From contig CM041092.1 in the NCBI GenBank assembly GCA_023079485.1, positions 11,607,127 through 11,671,126 of the forward strand: a stretch of 64,000 nucleotides of DNA, given 5' to 3'. The stretch is from Archilochus colubris. Taxonomy: Eukaryota; Chordata; Aves; Apodiformes; Trochilidae. The number at the start of each line of letters is the position of its first letter. The stretch's first letter is position 1. The notes under the pieces were generated by a model that was not told the DNA's origin, did no database searches, and saw only the letters and a list, made by a program, of their open reading frames with translations. Below, in pieces: positions 1-13,140 of the stretch. A program made the translations under genes and the position numbers.

Positions 1-3000
1 GGGCTTTTGTTTCCTGAAGGAAGAGCCCTTGGTTTCTCTCCAAGTCTTTTTTTTCTTTTTTTTTTTTTTTCTGGAGAGAAAGGAAATAAAAAAGGGGATG
101 TTAAAAAATAATGAATTCTGGGGTTTTTTTTTCCACAGGTGTGGAAAGTTTTCAAATGATTTTAAACTCTTTGGTTCTGTCTTTTGATAGCATTGGTCAA
201 TAGGGAGTTGGTTTCCCAGCTAGCAGCTTGAAGCCCCTAAAATTTGGACTAACATTGACCAAACCCCATTTTCTACCTGGAGACCTTTAAATAATTCATC
301 CCCTGTTCCTTGCAGATTGATTTAACTCAAATCACCTGAAAACACTAGGTTTAAAAATGTAGGCAGTCTGCTGGGTCAGAAAAGCAGGATATTTTAATGG
401 AAGTACAGACCTCTCTAAGCCAGTGAGTAGTTTAACAATTACCTGATATAATAACATGTAAAAAGATTCTTTGGACAAAGGTGAGATCATTCATGTTAAT
501 TAAAATGTCTGAGCAGCAACACTTCTACCTTAATCGTGGATTTAAGCCACGTTGTAAAGTGGTGCTAGAACACTCACTGCTTTCCTGTAATGAAGGAAAA
601 AAATAGGGAAATAACAGGAGATTCTGTGGAGGGCTGGGAAAACGCTGGCAGCTCCCCATGGCCACGGAGCAGGGGGTACTGGGGGGCTACTGAGCATTAG
701 TGGGAAAGCAAAGTGCCAGGGAGGCTGCTCCCCCAGACATCCCCCAAATCCCACCCTGAGGACCCATCAGGGTTCCCGGTGCCCCACGGCTGCAGCACTC
801 CTGCCCCCCACCCCTCCTCTGGGAGATGCGGCCTCCAAACCGGCCCGGCCCCCAGCCCTGGGGGTATTTCAAGTGTGACACGTTTCAAGGTGTTTTCTGT
901 GCAGTGTGTTGCTGTTTCCCAGCCTCTCCCTGCGGATGGTGGGTGTTAAATCCCAGTCAGCTTCAGCTGGGCAGGCTGCCCCGGGGAGGTATGAAATATT
1001 CATTGGGAAAAGTGAGCGAGAAAGCAAGCGATTGACTCCGTGGCCAGGCAATTAGGGCACTGGGGAGGGGGAGCTCAATTATTCATACCCAGCAGAGTGG
1101 CTTCAATAGCAGAGAGAGCAAAGCTTCCCAGCACCCTGATGCTGGCAGCTTGAAACCCCCTGCAGAGGGAAGAGATGGGGCTTCTTCAGCACCATCATTA
1201 TATCAGCGTCTGTCTCCCCACTGCAAGGGATGCAGTTTGGTCCCCAAACACGAGTGGGACCTGGACTGCCCACATGGAGGGACTCCGAGGGAAGGAGCCC
1301 CTGTGTTTGTCCCGTGTGATCCCCTCCATCCCTCATCTGCAAGACAGAGAAAATAACTCTGGGGGTGTGGGGTGAGTGACCAGGCAAGGAAACCTGGTCC
1401 CTTCTGACAAGCAGAGCGAACACCTCCCTCCTTGCTGGGATGTCACCAGGTGAGATGCCCAAATAACCCCCACCTGCCCCAGGTATCCCAGCAGGATGGG
1501 GGGAGATGTCCCTGTGCCCTTCCAATTTTGGGCTCTGCCCCCTAAGCTGTGCTTACACGGCCGTGCAAGTGGGGGCTACAGGAGGGATGATCCCCAGTAC
1601 CCAGCAGCACCATTCCCACCAATGCACAGCACGTGCCAAGGGGGCTTTTTTTGCACCATGGTAATTCTTCTATTCCATCAGCTACAGAAAATCGATGCAT
1701 CTTTTTGGTTAAAAGTCCTGGCTTGAAGCTTTCAGTCTCTTAAATCATCTGCCCGTGATGTAAGGGGAGGTGAAATCTCTCTTTGGTGCCAGCTGCCCTG
1801 ACACCTTTCCAGGAGAAGCTGCACTGCAGAAAGGTGGCATGAGAGCAGGAGGTGTGAGGGGGCCTGAGCCTTCACCCTCACCCTTCATCCTCCCCCTCTA
1901 GCCATCCCACTGAGCATCTTCTGCCCCAGTTCACCAGGGTGGCTCTGTCAGGGGCAGCTCCTCCATGGATAAGTGGGGGGATGGGTGCTGGCAGGACCCC
2001 CAAATCCCAGCTGAGTGCCTGCAGGAGGAGCCCTGTGCCACCCAAGCCCTGCAGCAACCTTTTCACTGGCAAACATTGCAAACTCGGTGGGGAAATCACT
2101 CAAGCATGGAAAACGTGACCATTCCCAGCCCTGCTCCTGGGAGAGCTGCAGCAGCCGCATACTAATCTGGCCAGATGTTATTAGAGCCTTGATCAAATTA
2201 AACATCAAGAGGTTTTAAGTTCTCCCTTTGGATTTAGCTGGAATAAATTATTCTGAGAGAATCATCTAACTGATGGGTTACTTTTAAAATATTTTGGCAG
2301 CCTGCTGTGTTGGAGCATCAACAAGAGGGAGCTGCTACCCCTGCGCCTGGCCAGAGATGGCTTGTGGAATGCTTCTGGGGTCCATTTGTTTCCCTAATGA
2401 TTTATGGACTTGGCTAAAACATCGGGGAGATGAGGAGAACCCCAGAAGTAATTTTTTAGAATTCTGTACTGAAAGCTTTATCCCTCCTTCCTGCTTTCAG
2501 ATTAATTTATTTAATTTCCACCTTTGAAATACAGACTTAATGCTGCCGAACCTGAAAGCACAGCTCTTTTGTCTCGCCTTGCAAGGAAAGAAAAGAGCCT
2601 TGCTCCCCTTCTGATGCTAATGCACGAGAAATTTGCTGGTGGAATCTCCATTTATCAAGTTTGAAGGGCACACAACAGAAGAGCTTAATGCCCTGCCACC
2701 TTTTAACTTGTACCTCTGTTTGTGTAATCAAATGATGTGATTAAGAAGATTGCTTTTCCTCTTCAGTGTTGCAAGACAGAAAATTCACAGCAAGGGGAAT
2801 TGGGAAAGGACACGAGTGCAGCTTTACATCAGAACTGGAGCATTTCCTAACAATTAAAGAGGGAGACATGAAGTTTGAGGCAGAAGATGATTTTCAGCAG
2901 ATGTGCCACGTGTGCTGTGTCACTGAGGGGTGGTGGGAAGCTGCAGGGGATGGAGGGCTCCAGCTGGGTCTGAGGTGATGCCAACAGCTCAGCCACCACC

Positions 3001-6000
3001 ACCCTGCTGTCCCAGCCTCAGGGAGCCACTCTACCATGTTTACCAACCAATAACAGAATAATATTTATTATTTTCACTAACCTCAATGTGATGTTTTAAC
3101 CAATTATTTATAGAATTAATAGACAATTCAAATAACCCAAATGAATTATAACATTTTAAAGTCATTTTTTGCTACAAATGAACACAAATGGTTTCAATAT
3201 ATAATGCATTAACTCCAGCACTGGGGAAATTCATCCTAATTAGAGGTGCACCTGGTTTGTGGGTTGTTCCTCAGGGTGCTCAGCTCTGGGACCTGCCCGA
3301 AACCCTTTTTCGACTGAAAATCCACATTTCCTTCCCCCCCCTGGTATAAAGTCCTCATGGCTGTTGGTTTCAAGCAACACACATTCACAGTAAGCTTTTC
3401 CTTTTTTTTCCCCTTGACTGCCACACTCTGTCTCGTTTAGGAGAGGAATGGTAGTGGAAGGACACAGCCCAGCCACAAAAGCTCATCTGCTCTGAAATAA
3501 TCTTTTCTTGCATGGAAAATTTGTAGCTGACAATGAGAGCATTTAAATGCCAGCTGCCCTCTGCCAGCAGCCAAATTCACCAAGAAAAGGGGGGTGAGAC
3601 CAGGTATGCACAACCATCCCAATGACATTGGGCAGGAGCTGCTCCTCATCTCTCCCAGCCAAATCACATCAGCTGGCCAAGAAGGACCATGCTCCGGATT
3701 TGGTGGTCAGGAGAGATATTGTGTGGGCTTAATGCAGCTTCTTCCAATTAATACAATCACTGTATAATTAGATCACCTTCTCTGGCACCTATTTATTTTT
3801 ACCAAAGGCACACGCTTTCCACCTTTTGTTTTTTATCCTTCCAGGCAGCAGATATTGGAGGAAGCAATCAGTGGTGACAGAAATCTTCTGTTTCGATTAA
3901 TGAGAGAACAAAGTTCTAGGGGAAGGAGAAGCAGAAAAGCAGGGAGGGAGGAGGACTCATGATAATTCAGGATGATTAGGGCTAATTGTCCTGTTTTACT
4001 GCCTGTTGCAGTTTGTGAGGCAGAACTGTTGGTCTGTGAAGGTCTGGAGATCTCCCTCAGCTACTTGCAGTGAGGGTCGGGTGGTTACCTGGTACAGGCT
4101 GGCCAGTCACCCACAGGGCTCACTGTCATCCCACCAGTGCTCAGGGTGCCCTCCCAGCATGCATGAGGCAGGGCAAAAAAAGGGATGGGGATACTGTCCC
4201 AACAGATCCAGCCACTGCAGTGGTATGGGAGAGATGGAGGAGGAAGCTTGGTTTGCTATAGAAGTGCCCCATGAAGACAGCTGCTAGCAGTGATCCTTGG
4301 TGCACTGCCACGGCACAACAGGGGCAGACGCACAGCAAACCCACCTGAGTTTTTACCAGTGTGTGTCACTCCAGGAGGAATACCAGAAAGTGCCCATGGG
4401 GCTGCAGCATCCTTCCTCCTCCTCCCTCTGCTCCAACGTGGCTGGCTCTGTCCCTGAAGCATCATGGTTTGTGTCTCCCATTGAACGCAGCACTGGCTGT
4501 CCCCTTGTGCCATGTAGCACCTCATCCTGGCATGGACGTGTTCCTTCTGAATTCCAATGATACCTCGTGGCAATCAAGTCCAGTTAAATATTTCCTTTAG
4601 CTGTGGCAATGCTAAAATGTCACCGTCTGGCTTTCCCTGGGTCCTGTCTGGCAGCCCCTGGTGGCCACATTTGCTGTCCCACCCTCTCTGTTGGCCTTGT
4701 CTCTACCACCTTGCTTCATTTATTATCTCACTGAAGGCTGAGGCAGTGAAATCTCATCTTGACTGTCCTTGATAGGGCCAGGGTTGTACCCAGACAGCTT
4801 CTGCTTTCATTAAGAAATGAGGCACATCTACTCCTTCAGCTAACACAGGTCACCATCATCCAGGGGGTACACAAACCAGGAACACCGGCAACCCAGCAAC
4901 ACCGGCAACCCAGCAACACAGCACTGGATTGCTGCCTCCAGTGCCTGTGGATGTGCTTGACATCCCCATAGTCATATTAGCCTGTTTTCCAAGGCATCTG
5001 ATTTGCTTTTGGAAAGCCACAGTCCTCAGGAAAGCAAAATGAGTAGAGATTTGGCTCCTTCACCCCCAAAATACATAAAATGCTCACCAAGCATGGTGAG
5101 CTTGCCTTGCCCTTGCACGGCTTAAATATTGTACAGGACTCATGTGCACAGGGAGAAAGGCATTTGTTATTACTGGGTTTGCCTGTTTCTTATTAAGTTT
5201 TGACATCACCATGGCCTCTCTGGCCAGGTAATAGCCTGCTGGCTTGGGTTAAGGGTTAAGCCCAAGTACACTCTGGGCTGTCTGGGATCCTCTGGGGAGA
5301 CGGAGGAATAGGTCAGGCATGGAGGCAGATGATGGTGATGTGAACAACATGGGAACACACTGAGTTCCTGATCCAGGCATTTGTGTGCATTTGGATTACC
5401 TGCAGAGAGATGTCTGCACTACTGAAGGTGGTGGTGGTAAGGAAGGAGGCCTTTCCAACATAAAGATACTGTTATTTATCTATGGAAACTAGAATTTTAG
5501 CTGTACTTCAATGCCCCATGGCAGCCATAGGAGCAGACCCACCAAAGTCATCTTGATGGAGAACAGAAGTTTGGAAATAAGAGGAAGCTTTTATCCAGAG
5601 CAAAACCCTTGTCATAAAACTTCAGAAAACTGATTTCTTTTTCAATTGGTCCCCTGTGGCCTAAAAAATAAATATCTGAGGATTCATGTAGTAGTAAAAG
5701 TCAATAAAAATCTTTGAAGCAAATGGGCTATTGAGGAATTATGCGTGGAAATGAATGGATAGATTCTTCTGTAAATCTCTTCATAGAGGTGCCCTGACAT
5801 AATGAAGACACAGTAGGTGCATTAGTAAAAATCCTTTTTTTAATAACTCCTATACCTTATGGCTTTCTTAAAGTGATGGCTTACTAGATGGAAAATCCAC
5901 TTAAAGATTTTTATCTAGAAAGAAGGATGCAGGCAATTCAGTGAGAAGGAGCCAGCCTCATTCTCCATCCCCTCCCTGGGATGGGGGATGTTGTACCTGT

Positions 6001-6107
6001 CTCAGTAACACTCCAGAGTGGTGAAGCCTTCCATTCCCCTGGAAAGAGGTGGTCAGATGATTCAGGGTCCACAGCCAACTTCATGGTTGCAAAATGCAGG
6101 GACAAAA
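1..6107. other. Intergenic, no gene recognised
   Basis: This mixed-composition sequence has a T-rich stretch at 47-70, a GC-richer patch at 640-1070 and an AT-rich unique block at 3030-3200. Open frames are short, overlapping and on both strands, with no domain I recognise. The 17-bp tandem repeat at 4881 is the only clear structure. Confidence 0.6.
4881..4919 (+). repeat. 17-bp tandem repeat, about 2.3 copies
   Basis: The unit AACACCGGCAACCCAGC occurs twice exactly (4881-4897, 4898-4914) and begins a third time. Nothing links it to a function. Confidence 0.9.
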
Positions 6108-6279
6108 ATGTAGTGTAACAAAGCAACCAGGTGCCCCTAGGGGGCCAATAAGGTCCTGCTCCCCTGGTCCTGCTCATGCGCAGTGGGGGCCCGCCCTAAT
6201 CAGGCACAGGTGGGCTTAACACAAGCTCATGCCCACTCCCTGGCAATTAGGGGCACCTGGTTGCCTTGTTACACTACAT
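6108..6279. repeat. 172-bp inverted-repeat (foldback or MITE-like) element
   Basis: The 32-bp arms 6108-6139 and 6248-6279 are reverse complements with one mismatch; each begins ATGTAGTGTAACAA and continues into CAACCAGGTGCCCCTA. The 108-bp interior is GC-rich and carries a direct repeat of GGTCCTGCTC. The outer ends of the arms, just inside the A and T, read TG...CA. I see no convincing target-site duplication, only A-rich flanks. It could be a non-autonomous DNA transposon or a stem-loop; I cannot name a family. Confidence 0.75.
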
Positions 6280-7072
6280 AAAAACACAACATATGGAAAC
6301 ACAGAGATTCCTGGATGGGGCGATACCAGACACATCCCTAATGGCCAGGGAATGCACTGGACCATCCCCTGGCTGTCCCAGAGTCTGGGTGCACTCTGCA
6401 GAGGTGACACTGGGTCCCAAGAAAACATCCTCCCTGGGAGTGATGGCTGCTCCCTCCCCATCACCCCCTGTCCAAACCAGACACCTAAATAAGGTTCCAG
6501 TTCATGGTGCTTGTTCTACAGCTTGTCATGGTGTTTCCTTGCCCTCACAGGGACTGTTCCATGCACCTCCCAAAGAACATGAACTGAGTTAGTTTCATAC
6601 AAGTGCTGAGCTTTGCTGTGGAAACATCACTCCCTGCTTTAATTATTATTGATTTTCATCTTTCCAAGGAAATGTTGGGCCTCTCTAAACCCCCTGCTGC
6701 TGACTCCAGAGATCCAGGAAGGATTTTGGCTGAGCAAGCATTTCTCTTGCAAATCTAAATATTTATGGTACATCTGTGTAAACAGCCAAAACTCAAAGGG
6801 GGTTTATTTTTAGCATTCTTGAATTGCAGCAAGGGATTCAGACGGACGCATTGTGCAAACTCTGACATCTTCCTTTTCTGTTTTTCACAGGTTGCTGCTG
6901 ATGGGCTCAGACCAAACCCCCCCAGCCTCCTGTCTAAAGGTGTTTCACTCTCATCATTTATATGGGAATCCAGATGGGTAGGAACTGGGGGGTTGTTACT
7001 TTATGTTACATCGTTTATCCAGACACCAAAAGAACATCTGCTTGAATGCAGAGGTTTAAAATCATACACAAT

Positions 7073-7167
<95 letters not shown>

Positions 7168-7240
7168 ATGAGAGAAAGAAAGAAAAAAAGAATGAGAGAA
7201 AGAAAGAAAGAAAGAAAAAGAAAGAGAAAGAGAAAAAGGA
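7073..7240 (+). repeat. (GAAA)n tetranucleotide microsatellite
   Basis: About 24 perfect GAAA units run from 7073 to roughly 7168, followed by a decaying part with GAATGAGA interruptions and A-rich spacers to 7240. The whole is an almost pure purine strand of about 168 bases. It creates a long artificial reading frame of KERK repeats that is not a gene. Confidence 0.97.
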
Positions 7241-9380
7241 AGCAGCCTGTTAAAATGTGATGTTGAGGAGGGAGAAAAGTTATTTCTTAGTGTGTACCCA
7301 AGGAATATGTTACCAATCTTAGCATGACCCTATGCAGATGCTGGTCACTGATAAATGATTACACAGACTTTGCTCAGCATTGAGCAAGAAGGGAATTTTG
7401 TTTATGAGAGGTGGCCCATAGGTTAGGTTATGTATAACCTGATGTTCATAACTTGGTGGCAGCATAGATGTACCTCACAGGGTGTTGAAGAGATTGCAGA
7501 CCTCTGCCCTGGTTTTGTCTGGGGTTTCCCTGCAAGGTAAATAAGGGGTTTAAATGCCATCTCTATGGAGTTACTCCCAGCTTTGGCCAGCTGCCAGCAG
7601 ACAGAGCTGCTGCTGGGTGGAAGGCTGAGGAGATAGGAACTTCAGGGCATGAGCAGCCTGAGTTAAACACAGTTCAAAATACAGAATGGAAAGAATAGAA
7701 GTTTTTTCTCAGGTTGCAGTGAGAAAAGCTGCAGCTTTCCCTTGCACATAAGGCTTTGGTGACCCTTGCAGTGGCCAGGATATCTCATAGCCCTGGGCTT
7801 GGCATTGGTGGGATTTTAACTCTATTTGGGGCTTCATCTGAGGGGTGAAAATGGCTCAATCCACCCTGCTCCTTAAAGGGGATCAAGTGGGGCATCTCCA
7901 AACCACCCGTGTCCCTGTCACAGGGCTTATGGGGAGTGCCTCCTGGGCATGTGCCTGACAATATCTGACTTGAACAGCCCATGGGAGGGGGATGCAAGAG
8001 CCTCGTGTTTTCCCTAAATAAACACTTGTCTTCTGAGAGGTGCTGCTGGTGCTGGCATCTTCCCCGAGGCAACAACCTGATGCCCCTGATTAAGAGCCCC
8101 ACTGATGGGTGGTGTGTCCTGAGGGCAGATGGTTAGGGAGCCCCAGGCTCACAAGGGTGGTGGTGAGGGAGAAGTGGGGAAGTGTGGGCACTGCTGTCCT
8201 GCTCATGGGGGTCACCCCCAAACCTGTAGGAGCCACCTGGGAGCATCCCTGCCTGGATAGATGGGGCAGGGCACCTCTGCAGGTCCTGGCACAGGAAAGA
8301 GCCCCCTCCCTCGGGAACACCGGGAGCTTCAGCGGGTGAGAAACCCATTACAGTGAAACACGGAGACAACCTTCTCTAGAAGTTACAGAAAACCTCCCAG
8401 AAAGGCAGCTATTTTGGAAGCGTAGCATCCACCCAACTGGGAAAACATGAAGATCAAACCCCTGGCTGGGCAGACGGCTCAGAAGTCAGTCCCTAAAAGC
8501 AGTTTCTGCTCAACCTTCAATGTTTTGGAGCCTCAGTCACCTTGAACAGGAGCAGATCACTGGGATACTCCTCCACTGGCTCAGCCCACACACATGCTCA
8601 AGCCTTCTGACAAAAGTTGATTAAAACGAGAAATGTGCTCCCAGCGCCACAGAGCTCAGATTTCAAGCCAATGAGACCTTGTACCACTGGGGGGGTTCAT
8701 CTGACATGGTTAATATTAGGCAAACAGTTTCTAATAGAGTAATGTTCCCAAAATTTGGGATTCACATTTGCAGATGCAAAAGAAAAGCTGGCAACCGGGG
8801 CCTCAGCTTTCTCATGGCTCTCACAAGGGAGGTTATCACAGTTTGCAAATTGCTGCCAGGGGAAGGGGGACTTACTTTATGCTCTGCCACTTAATTAATT
8901 TTGAGCACTTTACAGTAAAACAGTTTGGCCTGACTTGTACAAATGAGCTGACAGCAGGGAAAATGCCCAGCTTGCCTGGCTGTGCTCTGCACCCCAAACG
9001 TGCTGCAGCCAGACTTGGGATTTTTTCCACCTGAATATTAAACAGGGAATGGCAGGTAATTCAAGCCTCCTAAAATTAAGGGTCTAAATCCATTTTCATT
9101 TACAAAGTCTGTGATTAAATAATAAACCAAGGTATTACAGCTTGCAATCTAAACATGAATTCATTTTCTAAAGGCCATATATCTAAAATTACATTACAGC
9201 CCCTTATTTTTTTTGCCTGCTGCAGCCCCTGCTTGCAAGAAGGAAAAAATTGCATGGAGAGAAGGGAACTAAATCCCTGAGTCCCAGAGCCACTGTGGCC
9301 CTCTTCTGATTTACTCTGGGCAGGCCTGGCCAGGCTTTTCCTCCCAAAGCTGTGAAGCACCTGTGACAGCACAAGCATCT
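7241..9380. other. Intergenic, nothing recognised
   Basis: Unique-looking sequence lies between the GAAA microsatellite and the CR1 element. No exon with splice logic, repeat end or promoter feature stands out. Confidence 0.55.
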
Positions 9381-9985
9381 TAGAATCATAGAATCTGCCG
9401 AGTTGGAAGGCACCCATCAGGATCAAGTTCAACTCCTGTCCCTGTGTAGGGCACCCCAAGAATCACACCTTGTGCCTGAGAGCATTATACAAATACTTCT
9501 TGAACACAGGCAGGCTCAGTGCCAGAACTGCTTTCCCAGGGAGCCTCTTCCACTGCTAAACGGCCCTCTGGGTGAAAACCTTTTTCCTTTCTAACCTAAA
9601 TTTCACCCATTACATCTTCCTACCATTCCCTATGGTCCTATGGTTGGTCACCAGAGAGAAGAGGTCAGTACCTCCTTCCCTAGAGAGGAAGAAGTGAGCT
9701 GTGATGAGGTCTTCCCTCAGTCTCCTCTTCTCCAGGCTGGACAGACCAAGTACCTATAGACACTCCTCATACGGCTTTTCCTCTAAACCTTTCACCAACC
9801 TTGTAGCCTTCATCTGGACACTCTCTATGTTCTTTTTGTACTGCAGTGCCCAAAACTGCACACAGTACTCAAGATGGGGCCACACCAGTGCAGAGTAAAG
9901 TGGACAATCACCTCCCTTGACCAGCTAGCAGTGCCATGCTTGATGCCCTCCAGGACTTGTTTGGCCATCCTGGAAGAGGAGGTTT
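9381..9985 (-). mobile_element. CR1 LINE fragment, 5'-truncated, 3' end at 9381
   Basis: On the minus strand this reads as a CR1 (chicken repeat 1) non-LTR retrotransposon. It has the reverse-transcriptase tail ([14 protein letters not shown], read with degenerate positions) at about 9830-9900, the CAGCCTGGAGAAGAGGAGACTGAGG block, the CACCCAGAGGG block, and the typical 3' end with TTCCAACTC and the ATTCTATG octamer at 9381-9395. It is broken by stops and is not active. The 5' border is approximate. Confidence 0.9.
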
Positions 9986-12589
9986 TCCTTCCCCATGGAC
10001 AGATGTGCTGGTACCACACCTCATTCCATCCCTGACCTGCTCCTGCCAAGTCCCTCTGCCAGAGCCTTTCTCCACTGCATGACCTGCCTCAAGGTGACCA
10101 CCCAGCTCTGCCCCCCCACATGGGGCTTGTCCTTTCTCTGCACCCTGTGCTGGCCTTGGCTCCTCTCTGTGGGGCCATGCAGGGGCTCAAGGCACCTCAG
10201 CCACCCTCAGCAGGCTCTGCCCTCCTGGCCTTTGAGCATGGTGACAGTGGCACAGCCACTAATCCGCTCTTTTATTTGCAGCCTGAGCAAAGAAATCAAG
10301 GGACAGAGTTGGGGAATAAAAGCAGTAAACAGTCCACAGCTGCTGGGCTTTACATTTCCCATGGTAACAAAAACAAATGGCAGCCTGTGTGAACATGGCC
10401 ATGTCTGGGGAAGAGAGACATTGGGAGAGGTTTGTTCTTTTGTGGGTTTTTTTTAATGCAGCATTTATTTTACTTCCTCCTGGCATGTCCTTAGTCTGCT
10501 CAGCCCAAACCACAGCCCGGTGCCAGCACCACCAAGGGTCCCACCAGACACATAGCAAAGGACCTACAGCAGGGCGAGCTTGCGAACAGCTCCAGGAACC
10601 TTCCAAGTTTGGATTTTCTCTCACCCATCACCTCAACATCAGTTACTGCTGTAGAAATATCCAAAAGCCTTGTATGTAAATGCATAATCTTCTGCAGCAA
10701 AGTTACCCCCAGCACAGTCGGTGGGAGACACCAGTTCATCCTGCTGTGACTGATGGGGACTGCCCCATCCCTTCCTTTCCATCCTTAAGGGCAAGACAAA
10801 GTGCCCAAGATCTTTATCTCCCCATGTCAAGGTCACATAAACTCACTTGCCACTCCTTCCCCTTTTTCTTTTCTTTTTTTGCCCTGCTGGGCTCCTGGAG
10901 CAGCACTGGCAGCTTTGCCTCCCAGAGCCTCTCCTTTGGTTCTCCACTTGTTTTAAGCTCTGCGAGCCAGAGAGCAGAGTGCCCTTAAAACAAAACACAT
11001 CAGTGATTGCCATGGAGTGTTCATCCAGCACAAAGGCATGACAGGCAATGCAAATAGCACAAATAAAGTGTTTGATTTTTAATGATCCCACATGGGATGG
11101 GGAAGATGTGCTCTTGAGCAGGAGTTGCTTTCTCAAGCCAGTGCAATGCAGCACCCCTGTCTTTCATCACTAATTGAGCCCTAATGATTTTTCTTTATCA
11201 TCAGGAATGAAAACAAAGCATTGAAGGGATGTTTCATTGTGGCGCTGTGGGTCCTTCTGTTCATTTATTATTCTCCATTTTTAAAGCTGTGCTTTGACCT
11301 TTCCTTCTGAACCTGCTTCTCTCTGATATTGCTGCTGCTTTTGTAGCTCTGTCCCTTTGCCTCTTGCAGCCTGAAAACAGCTGCTGCAGCTCATGCAGCC
11401 TCTGCCAGGAGTGAAGGCACCTGGACCATCTCCATCAGCTACTCCATCCTCCAAAAACTTGTGGATTTGGGCATTTCAACTGACCCTGGATTCCCAGGGG
11501 TGCCCATGCAGGCTACTGAGCACACACTGTCCCCAGGGCATGGGGAGGGAGGTGATCTCACCTTCAGCTTTCCTGAGGACAATGGAAATGCCAAAAAGGA
11601 CCAGGGCAGAGCAGCTCTTGAAGCAAAGATGCTTCATTCCCAACAGCTGAGGGGCATTGTTTTGGGATGAGCTGGCTCACCCTGGTTCTCTGGAAGCAAA
11701 GCCCATCACTCCCCTCCCTGGCACACTCCTGCTCTGGCACCAGACCCATATTTGACAGGGAGAAGAAAGGGGAGAACTGTTCTTGCCAGGTAAATGGCCA
11801 AGCTGTGCCCCATGTGCCCATTTGTGTGCTGAGCCCCACATCCAAGCAGTGTCACTGACACAAGGGGAGGATGGCAGGGCAGGAGGGGAACAGAAGGTAT
11901 TCATGCAGCCAAATCATTCTGCAAACATCCATGGCTCAAACCGTGGCACAGCCCTTCCTGGCCCTTTGCTGTAATTAAAGCTGAGCTCCAAGGTGCCATC
12001 GACACATTGCTGCTCGTCTGTGAACCCTCTTCAGAGCTGTCAGAGCTGAGGTTAATTGGAATTGACAGGAAAATTTACCTCTGGAAGGAGAAACACTGTG
12101 TTCATGTAAGCTGGTGGGAATGGGAGCAGGCTCCTGCTGGGGCCCTGATGTGCCCTGTGTGCCATCCATGGGTGCTGGCACACACCAGAGCTGCAGCTCC
12201 ACATCCAGTCTGGCCCTGGCTGCCTTTGCCCTAGCAGTGAGACACAGCCCAGGCATGGCTGGGGAAGCCCCACGGACACCAGTGCTGATGAGCACAGGTG
12301 GGACCCATGTGCCCAGGGGAAAGGCTGAGGATAGATTTGGTCCTTTTATCTGCCTCCCATCCAGAACCAGTGCTGACACCACTCGAAGTGGCAGGGTGCT
12401 GGTGGGATCTCGAGGGGTTTAAAGCAGCAGCAAAGCACAGCCAGAAGGTGCTGAAAGATGAAGTCTCGACATTGTGAGGAGCATGGGCATTGTCACTCAC
12501 CTCCCTGTGCCCCTCCCTGCCCTCACCCTTGAGCAAGGCACTGCCACAGCATGGAGCTGCAGATTCCTGTCATTTTGTTGAAGTATTCC
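9986..12589. other. Intergenic, nothing recognised
   Basis: This moderately GC-rich, CT-rich sequence follows the CR1 copy. Several open frames of 90-150 codons are present, but they overlap on both strands and show no conserved motif. Confidence 0.55.
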
Positions 12590-13140
12590 TCATCTCCTTC
12601 AAAGCCATTAATCAGATTATTTCAATTAACAGACCTGAGCCATTGAACAGACCTGTTCTGCACTAATATGTTATTAATTGGGTCAGGTTGGATGGCAGCA
12701 ATATTGAGTGCCAGGCAGCTCCGAGCTTTCATCTTCTGGTCAGTCTCATTTCATTTATCTGATCACCTCCCCAATGCCACAAAGGGCCTGTTCATTTTTT
12801 CCCTCTCCACCCACCTTGCAAGTAATCTGATACATTTTCTGCATTGTCTGGTGTCAAGTATACACTGAAGAGAGTCATATCTAATTTACAGTAGTCTATT
12901 TTCCCAAGAAAAATCAATGATTGTTTACATTACTATTCTACAATCCCTATTTTAAAGTAATTCATGGCAGAGCCAGTGCTATTAATTTTATTAAGCCATT
13001 ATTAGTGGGCAGATATTATTCTGCTCCATTGATCCCAAGTTGATGCAATTACCACTTACAAAGCTAGCACTGTATGTCTGAAAATTTCAATGCTGTTTGC
13101 AGCCTGAAGCTGTACATTAAAATCACGCCAAGCCAGATGC
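12590..13140. promoter_or_regulatory. Candidate conserved non-coding element, homeodomain-motif rich
   Basis: This AT-rich, non-repetitive-looking block is dense in TAAT-type motifs: CATTAATCAG, TCAATTAACA, TATTAATTGG, CTATTAATTT and CATTATTAGT. It lacks coding potential and recognised repeats. Such texture is typical of vertebrate enhancers and conserved elements. Conservation cannot be judged from one sequence, so this is inference. Confidence 0.3.

Noticed and set aside
6765..7253. 162-codon plus-strand frame ending in KERK repeats
   Set aside because: Its length comes from the GAAA microsatellite, which has no stop in this frame. The N-terminal part has no family features.
9995..10456. 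153-codon plus-strand frame beside the CR1 copy
   Set aside because: It overlaps frames on the other strand, has low-complexity Ser/Pro/Leu content and no motif. It is probably chance in CT-rich DNA.
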